The position numbers and the translations under genes are program-made. A stretch of 64,000 nucleotides of DNA from Aradus depressus (taxonomy: Eukaryota > Arthropoda > Insecta > Hemiptera > Aradidae), in assembly GCA_963662175.1 (NCBI GenBank), contig OY759222.1, positions 16,254,222 to 16,318,221 on the forward strand. The letters run 5' to 3'. This document shows positions 1 to 11,212 of the stretch, piece after piece. Below the pieces are notes generated by a model, which made no database searches, was not told the origin of the DNA, and saw only the letters and a program-made list of their open reading frames with translations. How positions within the stretch are numbered: position 1 is the first letter of the stretch; each line of letters starts with the position of its first letter.

Positions 1-500
1 CGTATAAAACAAAATGGTATATGTATTTCCTGCGATAATTAGTGATGTAAAATGTTAAATATAAATAATAATTGATTTAATAATTAAATGAAATTTAATA
101 ATAAAATTACCACATTTCCTGCAGAAATTGTATAGCTGGTATTTTACTAAATTTTGATTTCTACAGTAGTTTTCGAAAAAAAAACCTAAAAAAATATCGA
201 AAGTTCAAGACGTGCAATTTTGAAGAAAGTGCACATATTTTAAAAAAAACTTCAATTAACAAACTTTTCATTTGGATTTCTTTTAAATTTACTAAAGAGA
301 TGCCATATTGTTTTTCTAAATTTTGAAAAAATGATAAATCTAATCCAAAGGTTTAAATTATCTTACTGGGTTAGCAGGGAAAATGAATAGCATAGAATAA
401 GAAAACAAATATTTGAGTTCATTTACTTAAATCTACATTATAAATTTAACTAAATATTGAAAAATAAAAAACATGAAATTAATTTTTAAAAAGAAATCTT
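1..500 (-). repeat. Family R repeat, reverse copy
   Basis: Reverse-complement relative of 1860-2790, sharing accacatttcctgcagaaat, gatttctacagtagtttttcg-type and ggattagattt-type stretches in reversed order. The family is AT-rich, carries aataaa-like signals and has no coding frame. LTR or non-autonomous element origin cannot be settled. Confidence 0.55.
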
Positions 501-929
501 ATATATGGGGCTCCTGGTGCCCAGCCGTCCTAGAATTTTTTTAGATAGGAATATAATTGAGATTCGATGTCATTAAACTAAAAAAGAGGGGGGAGCACAA
601 AAAAATCAAAATTATTAACAATTTTAAACATTTCATATCAATAAAGAGAAGGAACTTCCGTGAAGTGATGTACTGTCTCTTTTAAGAAATTTCATTTGTG
701 GAGTTTAGGTTATGATAGGGTGTGACTTTTGTCTTCAGGCGACAACACCTAGATTTCTTGTTAGTTTGAAATTTTTTTCTGTGGAGGACTTATCGACGGT
801 CTACATCAGGAAATACCGGACGGAGGCTGGAGTCTTAACAGACTTGGCTGGGAACTGTACTCCTTCCGCCCATAGAAGCCCCCGGACGATGTTATCGTCA
901 AATTAATGTAGGATATTAGGGGGTAAAAA

Positions 930-1170
930 TATTTTTAATTTTTTCCCAAAAGCCCCACCTCCCCATCTATCAAAAGCCCCAATAACTGCCGATGTAAAGA
1001 ATGTATCAACATGAAATTTTATATTTAAAGACAAAACCTAATGAGGACATAACCTGTCAAATTTCAGTAATATCAGCTGAAGGAAAGGGGGGGTTCAGAG
1101 GAGGGGGCTTAAAAACTCTGATAACTACCGATGTAATGAATTTATCTACACAAAATTTAGTATTGTGCAA
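930..1170 (+). repeat. Family X repeat, partial plus copy
   Basis: Contains the family X sub-repeat twice (gatgtaaagaatgtatcaac and gatgtaatgaatttatctac), each followed by an aaaatttta/aaaattta stretch. Both termini are missing. See the X copy at 45840 for the family layout. Confidence 0.6.
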
Positions 1171-1502
1171 TTTTTATATAGTTGTGGCTTCAGATAAATA
1201 AATAAATAACCAAAACTTTATCTCCTTTTTTTTACATACATATTTTTATTTTTGGCTTGCTTCGTTTTAGTGCCTAGTAAAAGTAAATCTTAATTTGAAA
1301 ACTACATTTACCTCAGAGAAGATCCGAATGAAGAATTTGGACACAAAAGTCGACTCAATAAATACATTCTGTTGGAAGAATAATTTGATTGATGAGAAAA
1401 GGATATATTTGTTTTGGTGTTTGAAAATTTTCACTCAGGATATACGTTTATAATTATTTTATAATTGTTTATGGTTTTCAGTTTAAATATATTTCAGTTT
1501 TT

Positions 1503-1834
1503 GGGGGCACCGGTAGCTCAGTGGTATGCGTGCTTGCATTCTGAGCTCAAGAACGTGGGTTCGAAACCCGACCGAGGCCCTTAGTTTATTTTATCTGGGA
1601 GGTAAAATAAACTTAAGCAAGCCGTCCTTCGGATGGTCCCGAGCATGTACGATGTCAGGTACTCGTTAAAGATACCTACCCTAGGTGAATAAAAAATTTA
1701 GGGTAGGTAAAATTTAGGACTCCCGCAGTAGAGTCGGGCTCATGTCCACCAGAGTGACGAAAGAGAGCTCTGGTAGTAGGCGATATGACCTCGTAGTTAA
1801 AGCCCGGGCATGAGTCATAAAACCTAACCTAACC
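1503..1834 (+). repeat. SINE-1, full-length young copy with telomere-like tail
   Basis: This is the reference copy. A tRNA-like head carries an A box tagctcagtgg (1514-1524) and a B box ggttcgaaacc (1558-1568), followed by an unrelated body of about 250 bp that ends in cataaaacctaacctaacc. It is flanked by a 13-bp duplication tatttcagttttt at 1490-1502 and 1835-1847. No terminal poly-A is present; the 3' end is the AACCT repeat. RNA polymerase III would be expected to use the two boxes. Confidence 0.9.
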
Positions 1835-1859
1835 TATTTCAGTTTTTTTGGTGTGAATT

Positions 1860-2790
1860 ATTTAATGTTAATTAGTGGTTTAGTCACAATTATGTCATGT
1901 CTTTTACTCAAATCTAACAAACATTAACTCAATAATATGTGATTTATAAAAATAATACACACATTAAATTATTAATAATAAAAAAAATTAATTATTTTAT
2001 TTTTTTATAAAAAGAAACTGAATTAGTAAATAAATAATAAGAAATCGTTTCTTTTAAAACAAATGCCAGTAAAAAACAAAACAAGGCCATCAGCTGTTTT
2101 TTAGTGTGTGGAGAGAGAGTCGAGGCCTGGTTGAGAGGAGTCGGTCTGAGTGAACATGGAGAGTGTGGTGTTTAGGCTTAAGATATAAGGAACTAAGTAG
2201 GAGTGAATTACTGGACTTATTTGTTTATATGTACAGGATATATGTCCAGAAATATATAACATAAATTTTGAAAAATGGCCAAAATATAAAACAAAAAAAG
2301 ATTGAATTAGTGTTAGGAATTTAGTTTTTAAGATTTTTCTTTTGATTTTTGTTTGTCTCAATGTTTAGTTTTTTATATTTTAATAATGTATATTTAAGAA
2401 AATAAACCCAAGATTTGTTCTCGTGAATTCTGTTCTATTCATTTTCCCTGTTGGGCCAGTAAAATTATTCGAAAACCTTTGGATTAGATTTAATATTATT
2501 TAAAATTATTAAAAATGGCTTCTCTTTAGAAATCCAAGTGAAAAGTTTGTAAATTGCATTTTTTTTAATATGTGCACTTTCTTAAAAATTGCTCGTCTTG
2601 AAGGGCCCCTTTTCGAAAAACTACTGTAGAAATCAAAATTTAGTAAAAGAAAAGAGATACAATTTCTACAGGAAATGTGGTAATTTTAATTATTATTATT
2701 TATTCTTTTTTGTTTATTAGTTTTATTATTTCATTATTATTAATTCAATTGTATTAATTATTATTTATATTTTTATTTATTTATCATTTA
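1860..2790 (+). repeat. Family R repeat, longest copy
   Basis: Matches 28610-29225 over several hundred bases: aaaacaaatg, gccatcagctgttttt, tgtacaggatatatg, aatggccaaa and ttcattttccctgttgg occur in the same order. A shorter match is at 16130-16520. AT-rich with aataaaccca near the 3' third. No protein recognised. Confidence 0.6.
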
Positions 2791-2844
2791 TTTAAGATTA
2801 ACATAAAAACCTTTAAAATATTTACCACAAATAATAATTTATAT

Positions 2845-3156
2845 ATGTCAATTTTATGTAGAAATTTCACAAGTTTGTTTTCTTCGACCCTAAGCCTGAT
2901 CTCTCCTTCTTATTACATCGTTCAATCCTTCCCTAATAAGCAAGGACCAACTATCTCGGTAGGAGGCGGTCTATTTACATGCCGCCGACAGAAGACCGCG
3001 GCCCCACATCAAAGTGACACGTGCCCCATTCACTCTACTCTTCTTCTGTTTTTTGTGCTACGGGACATTGTCCCTCCAAGTTCCCCTGTTTTCGGATACC
3101 GCCATCTTATACCTTTAACACCTCCACTCGACCATCCCCTCTTCGCTTACCTATAG
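2845..3156 (+). other. Unassigned 103-codon open frame
   Basis: An ATG-started frame in a locally less AT-rich stretch. The translation is Ser/Pro/Leu-rich with no motif recognised and no similarity to the transposons around it. It may be chance, or part of an unrecognised element. Low confidence that it is coding. Confidence 0.15.
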
Positions 3157-3298
3157 CGTCTATTAAAACTGACTGTTAAAATGTACAAAAACGAACTTTT
3201 CGGAGTCCATACATTTACACATTACATAAGGCTTTAGAGGAAAATTAAATTAAACTTGCATTAGAAAAACTTTGGGTTTCTTAAAGAAGAGTTAGTTG

Positions 3299-3893
3299 TT
3301 GTGACTCATACCCGGGCTTAAACTATGAGGTCATATCGCTTACTCGCTCAAAGTGCTTTTTCGTCACTCTCTTACCTATCCAGAGGGCGCCGGTAGCTCA
3401 GTGGTATGCGTGCTTGACTTCTGAGCTCAAGGTCGTGGGTTCGTAACCCGACCGAGGCCCTTAGTTTATTTTATCTGGGAGGTAAAATAAACTTAAGCAC
3501 GCTGTCCTTCGGATAGCGATGGTCCCGATCCTGTACGATGTCAGGTACTCTTTAAAGACCCCTACCCTAGATGAATAAAAATTTAGGCTAGGCAAAATTT
3601 AGGACTCCCACAGTAGAGTCGGGCTCATGTCCACCAGAGTGACGAAAGAGCGCTCTGGTAGTAGGCGATATGACCTCGTTGTTAAAGCCCGGGCATGAGT
3701 CATAAAACCTAACCTAAACTAACCTACCCAGGTTTACTTTACCTAGAATAGGGGTCTTTGACGGGTACCTGACATCGTACAGGCTCGAGTCCATCGCTTA
3801 ATGACCCATCCGAAGAACACCAGAACGCCTCGACGGGTTTCGAACCCACGATCATGAGCTCAGTAGACAAGCACGCTAACGGCGCCCTCACAA
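3299..3893 (-). repeat. Older minus-strand SINE-1, split by the copy at 3384-3721
   Basis: The 3' half lies at about 3299-3373 (gtgactcatacccgggctta) and the 5' half with a decayed B box and head at 3732-3893, ending ggcgccctca. It is more diverged than the inserted copy, as its greater age requires. Confidence 0.8.
3384..3721 (+). repeat. SINE-1 full-length copy inserted into an older SINE-1
   Basis: Head, body and an aacctaacctaaact tail are all present. A 10-bp duplication (acctatccag 3374-3383; acctacccag 3722-3731) flanks it. The outer flanks are the two halves of a minus-strand SINE-1, so this is a SINE-in-SINE insertion. Confidence 0.85.
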
Positions 3894-3899
3894 TATTTA

Positions 3900-4535
3900 C
3901 CGGAACTTTGTTCTAAAGTAGATTATAATTAATTTTCAATGATTTTTAATAATCATATGTTTTAAAATTCCGTCTTAAAAACTCAAAATTCAATCATTGA
4001 ATCATATCGGGTTTTTAGGACGCCATTTCTACTACTGATTGCTTAAGGAAGGATTAATTTAATGAAACATATTATTATTTTTTTTTGCTATTTGGATTCA
4101 AACTAAATATAATAATAATAGTATGCAACAATAATATAAATTGCCGCTTATTCAGTCAGATTCAATCTTCATTTGACATTGCCCTCCATACATAAACAAC
4201 AGAACACTTCATAACGATCTTATGATACACACAGTGCCCGACACAATGCAAACTACTTAGGTACGTAAGGTTTTTTAGAAAATTTTACACAAATACAAAC
4301 CCAGAAATACGTACTTTATCTTCACAACACTTACCACAAAACCCCCCATGAAGGTTGAAGAGAAGATGGAACCGCGACTTACTGCCACCTTGAATCCTAT
4401 TCGTTCTTAATATATATTTTTTTTTTTTTTACTTCATTTTCCTTTACTTTTATCATCTCTCTTACCCATCCATCAAAATTGTCTTTCAATTCCTTTTTAT
4501 TTATTTTATTTATTTTTTTTTTTTCTCGTCCTAAT
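3900..4535. other. No recognised gene
   Basis: AT-rich sequence with a poly-T run at 4424-4434 and short T-rich patches. Nothing coding or clearly repetitive was recognised. Confidence 0.4.
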
Positions 4536-4539
4536 TATT

Positions 4540-4693
4540 AAGATAAATTTTCGTCCCGAGGACCTACCACTGGGTGGCCTTCCTCTCACATGCCATTCAC
4601 GCCAACATGTCAATACCTGCCATCATAGATGCTGGTTGTTGCACCCTAGCAACAGTTGCTGCATCTCTATAAATAAAAGATTTAAAAAAAAAA
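4540..4693 (+). repeat. Possible LINE 3' UTR with poly-A tail
   Basis: Contains ccaccactgggt-type sequence shared with the 3' UTR pieces near 20065 and 40340, then ctctataaataaaag and a run of about 14 A. The end has the form of a polyadenylated retrotransposon terminus. No coding part is attached. Confidence 0.4.
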
Positions 4694-5001
4694 AAAATTG
4701 ACATTGCAAAGAAAAGTGATTAATGAAATTTAGCCCTTCTTCGGCCCCCGAAACTCCTCCCTGGAGCCGCGCCTGGCGTTGGACAACCTAGAAAAGAGAA
4801 AACCAATGGGCAATTCTGAGGCTTTAAGCAGTTATGTGCAATAGCTGGGAGATACTTTTCTCAAGATGTTAGTTCTTTCTGCGACTATACACCATATATG
4901 TTCCTACTTGTAGAAGAGAACAATACTGTTCTGTTCGCATAGTAAATATGATGGATAACCGATTTAGCAAAAGTCTTTTTGAAAAAAAAATATATATAAA
5001 T

Positions 5002-5349
5002 TCATCGCAAAATTAGTCTCAGCTCGGTCTGACAATAGATAGATGCACATTTGATGGGGTTGGACAAAGCGGCCGAAGGGACCAGATGTAGCCTGGGATT
5101 CACGCCTCCCCCGGCTGGGAGCATGCCGAATCCAGGGGGGCGGTGCTTGAAGAGCCCCCTAATTGAGATATCATTGACTTGGGCCCACCTGGGCCCTCTC
5201 ACCGCATTGGATGCGGCCCATTGGCTCACTATAGACTCCACATAACTAGCCCCTAAAGTTGGCATTTCGACACCTCCCCTTGACGGTGTGAGGTCTGCTT
5301 TCTTGGGGGGAAAACATCCTTCGGCCCAAACTAGGCCTGTCAACAGCAT
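5002..5349 (-). other. Unassigned 115-codon ATG frame in a GC-rich island
   Basis: An ATG-started minus-strand frame (ATG at 5347-5349) in a stretch much richer in G and C than its flanks (5030-5350). The translation is Gly/Pro-rich with no recognised domain or membrane segment. The GC contrast makes it stand out, but it could be part of a transposon or an RNA gene. No function is proposed. Confidence 0.25.
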
Positions 5350-5536
5350 CGTTATTCACTACAAACACCGGGCTTAATAAATTCTTTAAATATTCGTCGG
5401 TATCCGGCGTGAGTCTTCAGGAACGGAGTTTTTACTTTCAAATCAACAAAAAATTATGAAATTAATATTGCATTCCACAAAGTTCAAAAAATACACTTCA
5501 ACATTTTTAGTTACCTACCAATAATAGGGAGATATT

Positions 5537-6035
5537 GTGACTCATGCCCGGGCTTTAAATACTAGGTAATATCTCACAGGTTGTCAAATAAGATGTAGTC
5601 TGACCTCTCACAGATATTAATAAAAATAAATACATAAAACTATCTAAAAACATGAACAATGTAAAATTTTTTGGATGGGGACAGATAAGTTATTCCTGTC
5701 CCCATCCATGAAATTTGAATTATTAATGTTTTTAGATAGTTTAATTTATTTATTTTTATTATGAAAATTTCTAAATTTTATTTACTAAAACATTTTAATT
5801 TTCATCCACATTTCAAAAAAACTTTATTTTATCAGACTGCCTCATGATGAGGGCAACCTCGAAAGTCGAGCTAATACTAATGAAAACCTGTGAGTCAGGC
5901 CACATCTTATTTGACAACCTGTGAAATAATCACTTCTCACTACATCAGCCATCTTCATATTAACTAGGTAATACTCGTATCTATCAGAGCGAGTAACTGT
6001 CATCGCACAGGCTCGAGAACATCGAGTAAAATCGA
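5537..6035 (-). repeat. Old SINE-1, split by a Penelope-like insertion
   Basis: Left part 5537-5571 (gtgactcatgcccgggcttt) and right part from 5963 (actaggtaatactcg, then atcagagcgag and catcgcacaggctcgagaac) are consecutive pieces of a diverged minus-strand SINE-1. The break coincides with an 11-bp duplication, actaggtaata. Confidence 0.65.
5572..5962 (+). mobile_element. Small Penelope-like non-autonomous element with hammerhead-like core
   Basis: Flanked by actaggtaata at 5561-5571 and 5963-5973. The left end (cacaggttgtcaaataagat) is an inverted copy of the right end (atcttatttgacaacctgtg), and an inner hairpin lies at about 5633-5740 (gatggggacag / ctgtccccatc). The segment 5844-5864 reads atgatgagggcaacctcgaaa, a hammerhead-like UGAUGA...GAAA core with GCAA loop. 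Its tail resembles that of 31640-31745. Confidence 0.55.
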
Positions 6036-6797
6036 AGGTGTTCAAGGGGGTTACACCCCTCTTCATACGTATGTTTCCGCTCTCCCTGTAAACTTTCAAT
6101 CTGTTTATTAGTGGACTCTTACCTCATCTGTGGGTTCCAGACCCGGAATCATGCTTCGACACAGGTGCAGGTCAGGAATCATTGATCCGAGTCGGGGTCT
6201 AGAACCAGGAAGAGGTAGCACGGAAACTAACGTGTGAATCGTGTTGTAGATTCAAATTCAGAGACGAAGGACCCTCAAAGGAGCAAAAACAGGAGAAGAA
6301 TCCACCAAATAAAGAGATCAACGGTTTAGAGGGAGAGCGAAAAATTACAAAAAAAAACGTTAACGCATTTTACTTTATGAAAATTTGGTACCTTGGACCC
6401 GGTCCGATTTTGTAACCTTGCACCCGATTCAGGGTCTGGAACCGAGAACCGGGCACCTGAAAATTCAAGTACCCGGTTCTACTGTACCCTGGAACCGGTG
6501 TCGGATCACTCGGAAACGTCTACCAGCTTTACTAATGGACTATCATCGTATCTGGTTGAAGCCTATTTACTGGCATTGCTGTATAAATGTTTTTTTCAGA
6601 AATATGAAGAATCGGTACCACAAGGTCCACCTATATTCTAGATTTCTTCTTTGGTTATTTTGGTTAGAACCAACCAGAATATATTTTTCATCTTTACTTA
6701 TGGTTAAACTAACTCGTATCTGGTTGAACCCCATTACCGACATTGCTGTAATGTTTTTTCAGAAAGTATGAAGAATCGGTGGCACGAGGACCACCTA

Positions 6798-7510
6798 CGA
6801 GGGTCGTTCAATAAGTCTTTAGAAAAATATACAAAAACAAAGTATTTTGCCGTTCGCCTTCAAAAACCCACTGTTTTGACTGTTCCTTTGTCTCTGGAGT
6901 GTGGAGGAGTGTATCCATGTGCAGAAACTCATCCGAATTGCGACGAAAAAGCGCCAAAATAGCCTGAGAGTCAACCACATGATTGCGTTTATTCTCCTCT
7001 GTAGCAAACGCGGCACCCATCTTGCCGAAACTTTTTTCACACCCAATTTTTTGTGTAAAACTGAAAACACTGCACCTTGTGATATGCCTGTGGTCTCCAC
7101 TATCTCGCGCACTTTGTCGCCGATTTCTTAACACCAAATCGTGGATTTTATCGATCATTTCGGGTGTAGTCACTTCTACTGGACGTCCCGAACGATTTTC
7201 ATCTTTTGTTAATGTACGGCCACTTTTTAACTCATTTACCCAATTATAAACAGTGGCAAACGTAGGGGCAGATGTGTCAACTTTATCCAACTCGGCTTTG
7301 ATCTCTTTCGGTGTTAAGCCTTTTAAATATAAATGTTTATATTTTGAGGACCTACCGAAATCTTACTTTCTGGAAGGGTTAAAAAAGTTGGAAAAACGCT
7401 TAGAAAAGTGTATAGAGCTAAAAAGAGATTATGTTGAAAAACAAAAAAAAAATCTACCCAAAATACTTTGTTTTTGTATCTTTTTCTAAGGACTTATTGA
7501 ACAACCCTCG
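6798..7510 (-). mobile_element. Deleted mariner element (713 bp)
   Basis: Terminal inverted repeats of roughly 50 bp begin cgagggtcgttcaataag (6798) and end cttattgaacaaccctcg (7510), flanked by TA at 6796-6797 and 7511-7512. Intact mariners are about 1.3 kb, so nearly half is missing. It lies inside the tandem array and must be younger than it. Confidence 0.92.
6815..7360 (-). pseudogene. mariner transposase, N-terminal part, frameshifted
   Basis: Mariner transposases bind the TIRs through an N-terminal helix-turn-helix and cut with a D,D34D catalytic core. Read on the minus strand: YLKGLTPKEIKAEL, then SGRTLTKDENRSGRPVEV and TPEMIDKIHDLVLRNRR, then in another frame REIVETTGISQGAVFSVLH and KVSARWVPRLL, then back in the first frame to PETKEQSKQWVF. 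These are hallmark mariner blocks in order. At least two frameshifts are present. The sequence runs into the TIR soon after the QSKQW block, so the later catalytic residues are gone and it cannot be active. Confidence 0.92.
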
Positions 7511-8044
7511 TATATTCTATATTTCTTCCTCAGCTATTTTCTTTAGAACTAGAAACAATTTTCTTCTTTTCTTATGGTTGACTATCATCGGATCTGGTTG
7601 AAGCCTCCCTACTGACATTCCTATATTAATATGTTTTTCTAGGCTACAGAGGCGACACCCAAATTTAAACTTAAGTTTCTGCTCTCCTTCTGAACCTTCG
7701 AAATATTTATTTGCTGGACCCTTAACTTCAGTTTTTGAACTTTTGTGGGTACTTCGATCCCTGAATCTGAGGCTACACACCGACAAACTCGTATGTTTCC
7801 GCTATTCCTCTAAACCTCCAATTTTTTTATTGGTGGTCTCTAACCTTCTTTGAAGTGCTCCTATCTATTTTGGTTAAGATGAACCAAAACAAAATATATT
7901 TTCATAATTACTCATCGTAGTAAAATCAACATTTAATCTGAAACCTGCATTTGCCTCAGTATGATGAAGTTGGGATCTCAGTGGAGGACGATTGATAGAG
8001 AAAACAGGCCAGGAACTATCGGCGTTAGTATTGTAGTGTCATTT

Positions 8045-8175
8045 AAAGAGGGTACCTCGGGGTACAAATACCTCTCACCCCCAACACGTTGAAGTCTGGG
8101 TACAAGTACCTCTCACTCCGAGCACAATGAAGTCTGGTTACCTCGGGGTACAAGTACCTCTCCACGTTGCCTCAT
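8045..8175 (+). repeat. Short tandem repeat, about 44-bp unit
   Basis: Three imperfect units containing ggtacaaatacctctcac, tacaagtacctctcact and ggtacaagtacctctc, with tgaagtctgg between them. Not coding. Confidence 0.6.
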
Positions 8176-8423
8176 CAGAAAACAATTACAGAGAGGATCG
8201 CTCCGGTCACGTACCGGATGAAAGGGAGTACCGCCGAGCCTGGCCCACACCCATACCGTCCTCATCTTTAGCAGGACTAGACCCATCCTTAGCATACCTA
8301 CATCTCGAGAGCAGCCAATACGGTTACCCAAGGAACACAGGAGAATTAGTGAAATAGGTCTCATGGAAGAATGCACAATGCACATGCACAAATTGCATTT
8401 GACTGTCTTCAGGAACAAAAAAA

Positions 8424-8650
8424 GTCGTCGGTGAATCATCAGCAACTACATTCTCAATTTCCCTCTGAAACCATGAAACCAATTTATCGATTTGGTTAGT
8501 AACCAATAGTCGATAAGTTATTAGGGTTTTTGAGTAAAGTCTTCACAGGCAGAATTTTTTTACTTCCCCAGCTATAAGAAGTATAAGAGAAGTCATGTAA
8601 TCGATCAGAACTTCGAAGTTATCATGAAATTTCGTGTTTTCCGACACCCT
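8424..8650. repeat. Family X end fragments in opposite orientation
   Basis: 8424-8545 shows the left end of a minus copy (gtcggtgaatcatcagcaa and a gttattagggtttttgag block). 8558-8650 shows the hairpin end of a plus copy (tacttccccagctataag, then gtaatcgatcag). A SINE-1 follows at 8662. Confidence 0.6.
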
Positions 8651-8661
8651 GACCAGGATCC

Positions 8662-8798
8662 ACCTAGGGCAGGGGTCTTTAACGAGTACCTGACATCGTA
8701 CAGGCTCGGGACCATCGCTTAACGTCCAATCCGAAGGACGGCGTGCTTAAGTTTATTTTACCATCCAGATAAAATAAACTAAGGGCCTCGGTCGGGTA
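8662..8798 (-). repeat. SINE-1 internal fragment
   Basis: Contains acctgacatcgtacaggctc and gaaggacggcgtgcttaag and ends just inside the B-box side (gcctcggtcgggt). The tRNA head and the 3' third are missing. Confidence 0.8.
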
Positions 8799-8904
8799 TA
8801 TTTCTCTATATATTAGATGCTTTAAAAGTCTTTCGATTCTGAAAGGCACCATCTTAAAAAATGTAATTAATTCAGCACTTTTTATCATTATAATGTCTTT
8901 AGGA

Positions 8905-9513
8905 TATTCTAGTAGAACTTAATCGACGATACAAACTCTTATTACGACTTTTAGACAACAGATCGAAACTTACATTAAGTAATAAAAGACTCATTTACAA
9001 CCAATTACTAAAGCCAATTCGGGCGTATGGTGCTGAACTCCGGGGCTCAACTAAACCTTCGAATTCTTATAGAATCCAAACCCTACAATCCCGTATCCTT
9101 CGTAAAATCACAAATACTCCATTCTACGTCTCAAATGCTATCCTTTACAATGACCTGCAGATTCCCTTTGCATTCTACCCTTTACTTTCACCCTAATCCT
9201 TTAGTCTGCAGACTTGCCACGAGAACCGTTCCTAATGTTCATGTGCGGAGACTGCGGCAATGGCCTCGAGACCTACTAGTGGATTGAAGACTAATCATCT
9301 ACAAACGTTTTATGTTTATTTATCATTTAACTATTTTTTTTTTTTAATATAAATTTTAATTTATCTTTCTCATTCGTAATAACAAGATAATGGAGTGTCA
9401 TTAATGAATGATTTCTCTTTCAACGCCCAAGACATTTATTTATCATGTATCACATTTGCTTATTATATATTATATATAGTTGTAAATACAAAATTAAAAT
9501 TAAAATAAAAGGA
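8905..9513 (+). pseudogene. Jockey-like LINE, 3' end of reverse transcriptase ORF and 3' UTR
   Basis: Translation in shifting frames gives ELNRRYKLLLRLLDNRSKL, then RLIYNQLLKPIRAYGAEL, then IQTLQSRILRKITNTPFYVS and NDLQIPF. This is the C-terminal thumb region of a Jockey-clade reverse transcriptase. It ends with RRLRQWPRDLL and a stop, then a 3' UTR with cacatttgcttattatata and an A-rich end near 9513. Frames are broken, so it is a dead, 5'-truncated copy. Confidence 0.85.
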
Positions 9514-9519
9514 TATTCT

Positions 9520-10370
9520 ACAAAACGTCTTTTATATCTTTCTAACGTCGTGTGAAATTGTTTGATGTTTTTAGAAAGCTGATACAGGAATGTGATTAAG
9601 GAATGTTTTTACAAAACGGATTCACCTTGTTTTTCTTGTCAGAAGTTTTTCTCTCAATCCAGTTTACAAAAAAACATACCGAATTGATTCTGCCCTGATA
9701 AAAAAAAAACATGTGTTCTGTTAGTGTGTCTAGTCAAAGGATGCGAAGAGAAAAAAAAAACACGTGTGATGGGCTTTTAGTAATCCAAAGGATGAAGGTA
9801 TCATTGGACGAGTCTATTGTAGGAAGAACCACAATAGGAAGGCAATAGAAAGAGGTCCTAATGGGTTTCAGATCTAGAGGGGGGGAGGAGGATGTCAGTT
9901 GATGAAGATGTGTAGGCACGGTCGAAACCTAGGCTACTTTTACGGTTTCCTATGTCCCTCTGACATCCGGACAACAGGTCTGATTGACTGATTCGAAACG
10001 CACGGGTTCCAATCGCTTCGTTTTCTCCTCGGTTTTCACTCGTTCCTTCCATCTCTTGTTCAGACCGAAAGGAAACATGTCTTCCGATCAGCAGCCACTG
10101 ACTTCAGATAATTGAGAAAGCCTACTTTCGGACCATGTCAACATTCCTTGTTCGCTTGGTTCAAGAAGAGATCCGGATTTGTTGGCAAATATGACGGTTA
10201 AGTATACAAACCGATGCGGAAGCCTATAAACTACGACATGTAAACATAGTTGATTCGGTACTTTTCCTCAATTTAACTTTTTACGAAAATCCGAAATGAT
10301 TTTTCAATAATAAATACTTTTCAAGGGACCCTGAACCCATTTTTAATCCTTTTTTCGTAATGATTTCTGT
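9520..10370. other. No recognised gene
   Basis: Mixed sequence without a supported coding frame or known repeat; short A runs at 9702 and 9751. A GC-normal patch at 9860-10080 gives several short frames in all directions, none convincing. Confidence 0.35.
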
Positions 10371-10375
10371 CTATG

Positions 10376-10530
10376 GCCACTGGCAACTCAGAGATAGACT
10401 ACTTGCTTCCTGCGCTTAAGAGCACGGGTTCGAAACCCGTCCAAGGTCCTATAGAATTTTATCTGGGAGGTTTTTTCACCTCCTTTAGAACGCCGTCCTT
10501 CGGATGGGACGTTAAGCGATGGTCCCGAGT
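10376..10530 (+). repeat. Diverged SINE-1 head
   Basis: The A-box region is decayed (ggcaactcagagatag). The B box gggttcgaaaccc is intact, followed by ttttatctgggagg and gccgtccttcggatgggac. The 3' half is missing. Confidence 0.75.
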
Positions 10531-10609
10531 CTTTACTAACTCTGGAAACGATTACGTTATAGCTATAAACTTGAATATTCAAATTAAGCAGTCACATTTG
10601 CTAACAGAC

Positions 10610-10960
10610 CTGGATTAGATTTTGTCCGAAATCAGATGGGAATAAAACCACTTAACCGGATTGATACATGCCGAAAACCGTCCTAAAATCATATCTTGTA
10701 ACCAATTATTTTAGACGTTTCCTCGATTTACGCAAAAATTATTAGTCCTATCGAAACATTGATTCTCATCAAAAATATTTCCTATTAAATTTCCAATCAT
10801 TATGTGCACTTAGATTTGGGCTGAGTTAATATAAAATAGTTATAGCCCTCCAAAGAAAAAAAAAAAAAATATCGGTAGGAAATATCTTTAAGCAATATTT
10901 AAATTGTAACGCATTATCGGTAGAAATTATTAAAAAGAATAAAAAATAATTATAAAAAAA
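10610..10960 (+). repeat. Family Y repeat, partial
   Basis: Shares with 27770-28060 the stretches atatgccraaaaaccrtcyt, tagacgtttcc, gatttac and ttagtcctat. Related also to the minus copy at 35175-35640. Confidence 0.55.
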
Positions 10961-10978
10961 CATAATATATGTTACTTG

Positions 10979-11067
10979 TGGACTCATACTCGGGTTTCAA
11001 CAATGAGGTCATATCGCATACTGCGAGAGCGCTCTTTCGTCGCTCTGGTGAACATGAACCTGACTAT
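10979..11067 (-). repeat. SINE-1 3' fragment
   Basis: Reads gtggactcatactcgggttt, gaggtcatatcgc and agagcgctctttcgtc, the 3' third of the family on the minus strand. Confidence 0.75.
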
Positions 11068-11212
11068 AATATATTTAATTATTATTTTATCTATTGCCAT
11101 TTACTATTATACTTTGGCCTATATCCATAATTGTCATCGGATTTACTTATTTATGGTTTTTACAGAATGTAAATATGCTCATTAAATAAATAATATATAT
11201 AGAAAAAAAGAG

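Larger units (their letters stand above)
6500..7650 (+). repeat. Short tandem array of about 200-bp units, interrupted by mariner
   Basis: Units share catcgtatctggttgaa or catcggatctggttgaagc, a gacattgctgtaat-type stretch, agaatcggt and ccacctatattct. Starts are near 6540, 6715 and 7583. The second unit is split between 6796 and 7511 by the mariner element; joining the flanks at TA restores the unit seen in the first repeat. Confidence 0.7.

Noticed and set aside
1503..1580. Genuine tRNA gene
   Set aside because: A and B boxes are present, but the sequence is one of many copies with a long non-tRNA body, so it is a SINE head.
1819..1834. True telomeric or subtelomeric repeat
   Set aside because: Only two or three AACCT units, always at SINE ends and bounded by target duplications.
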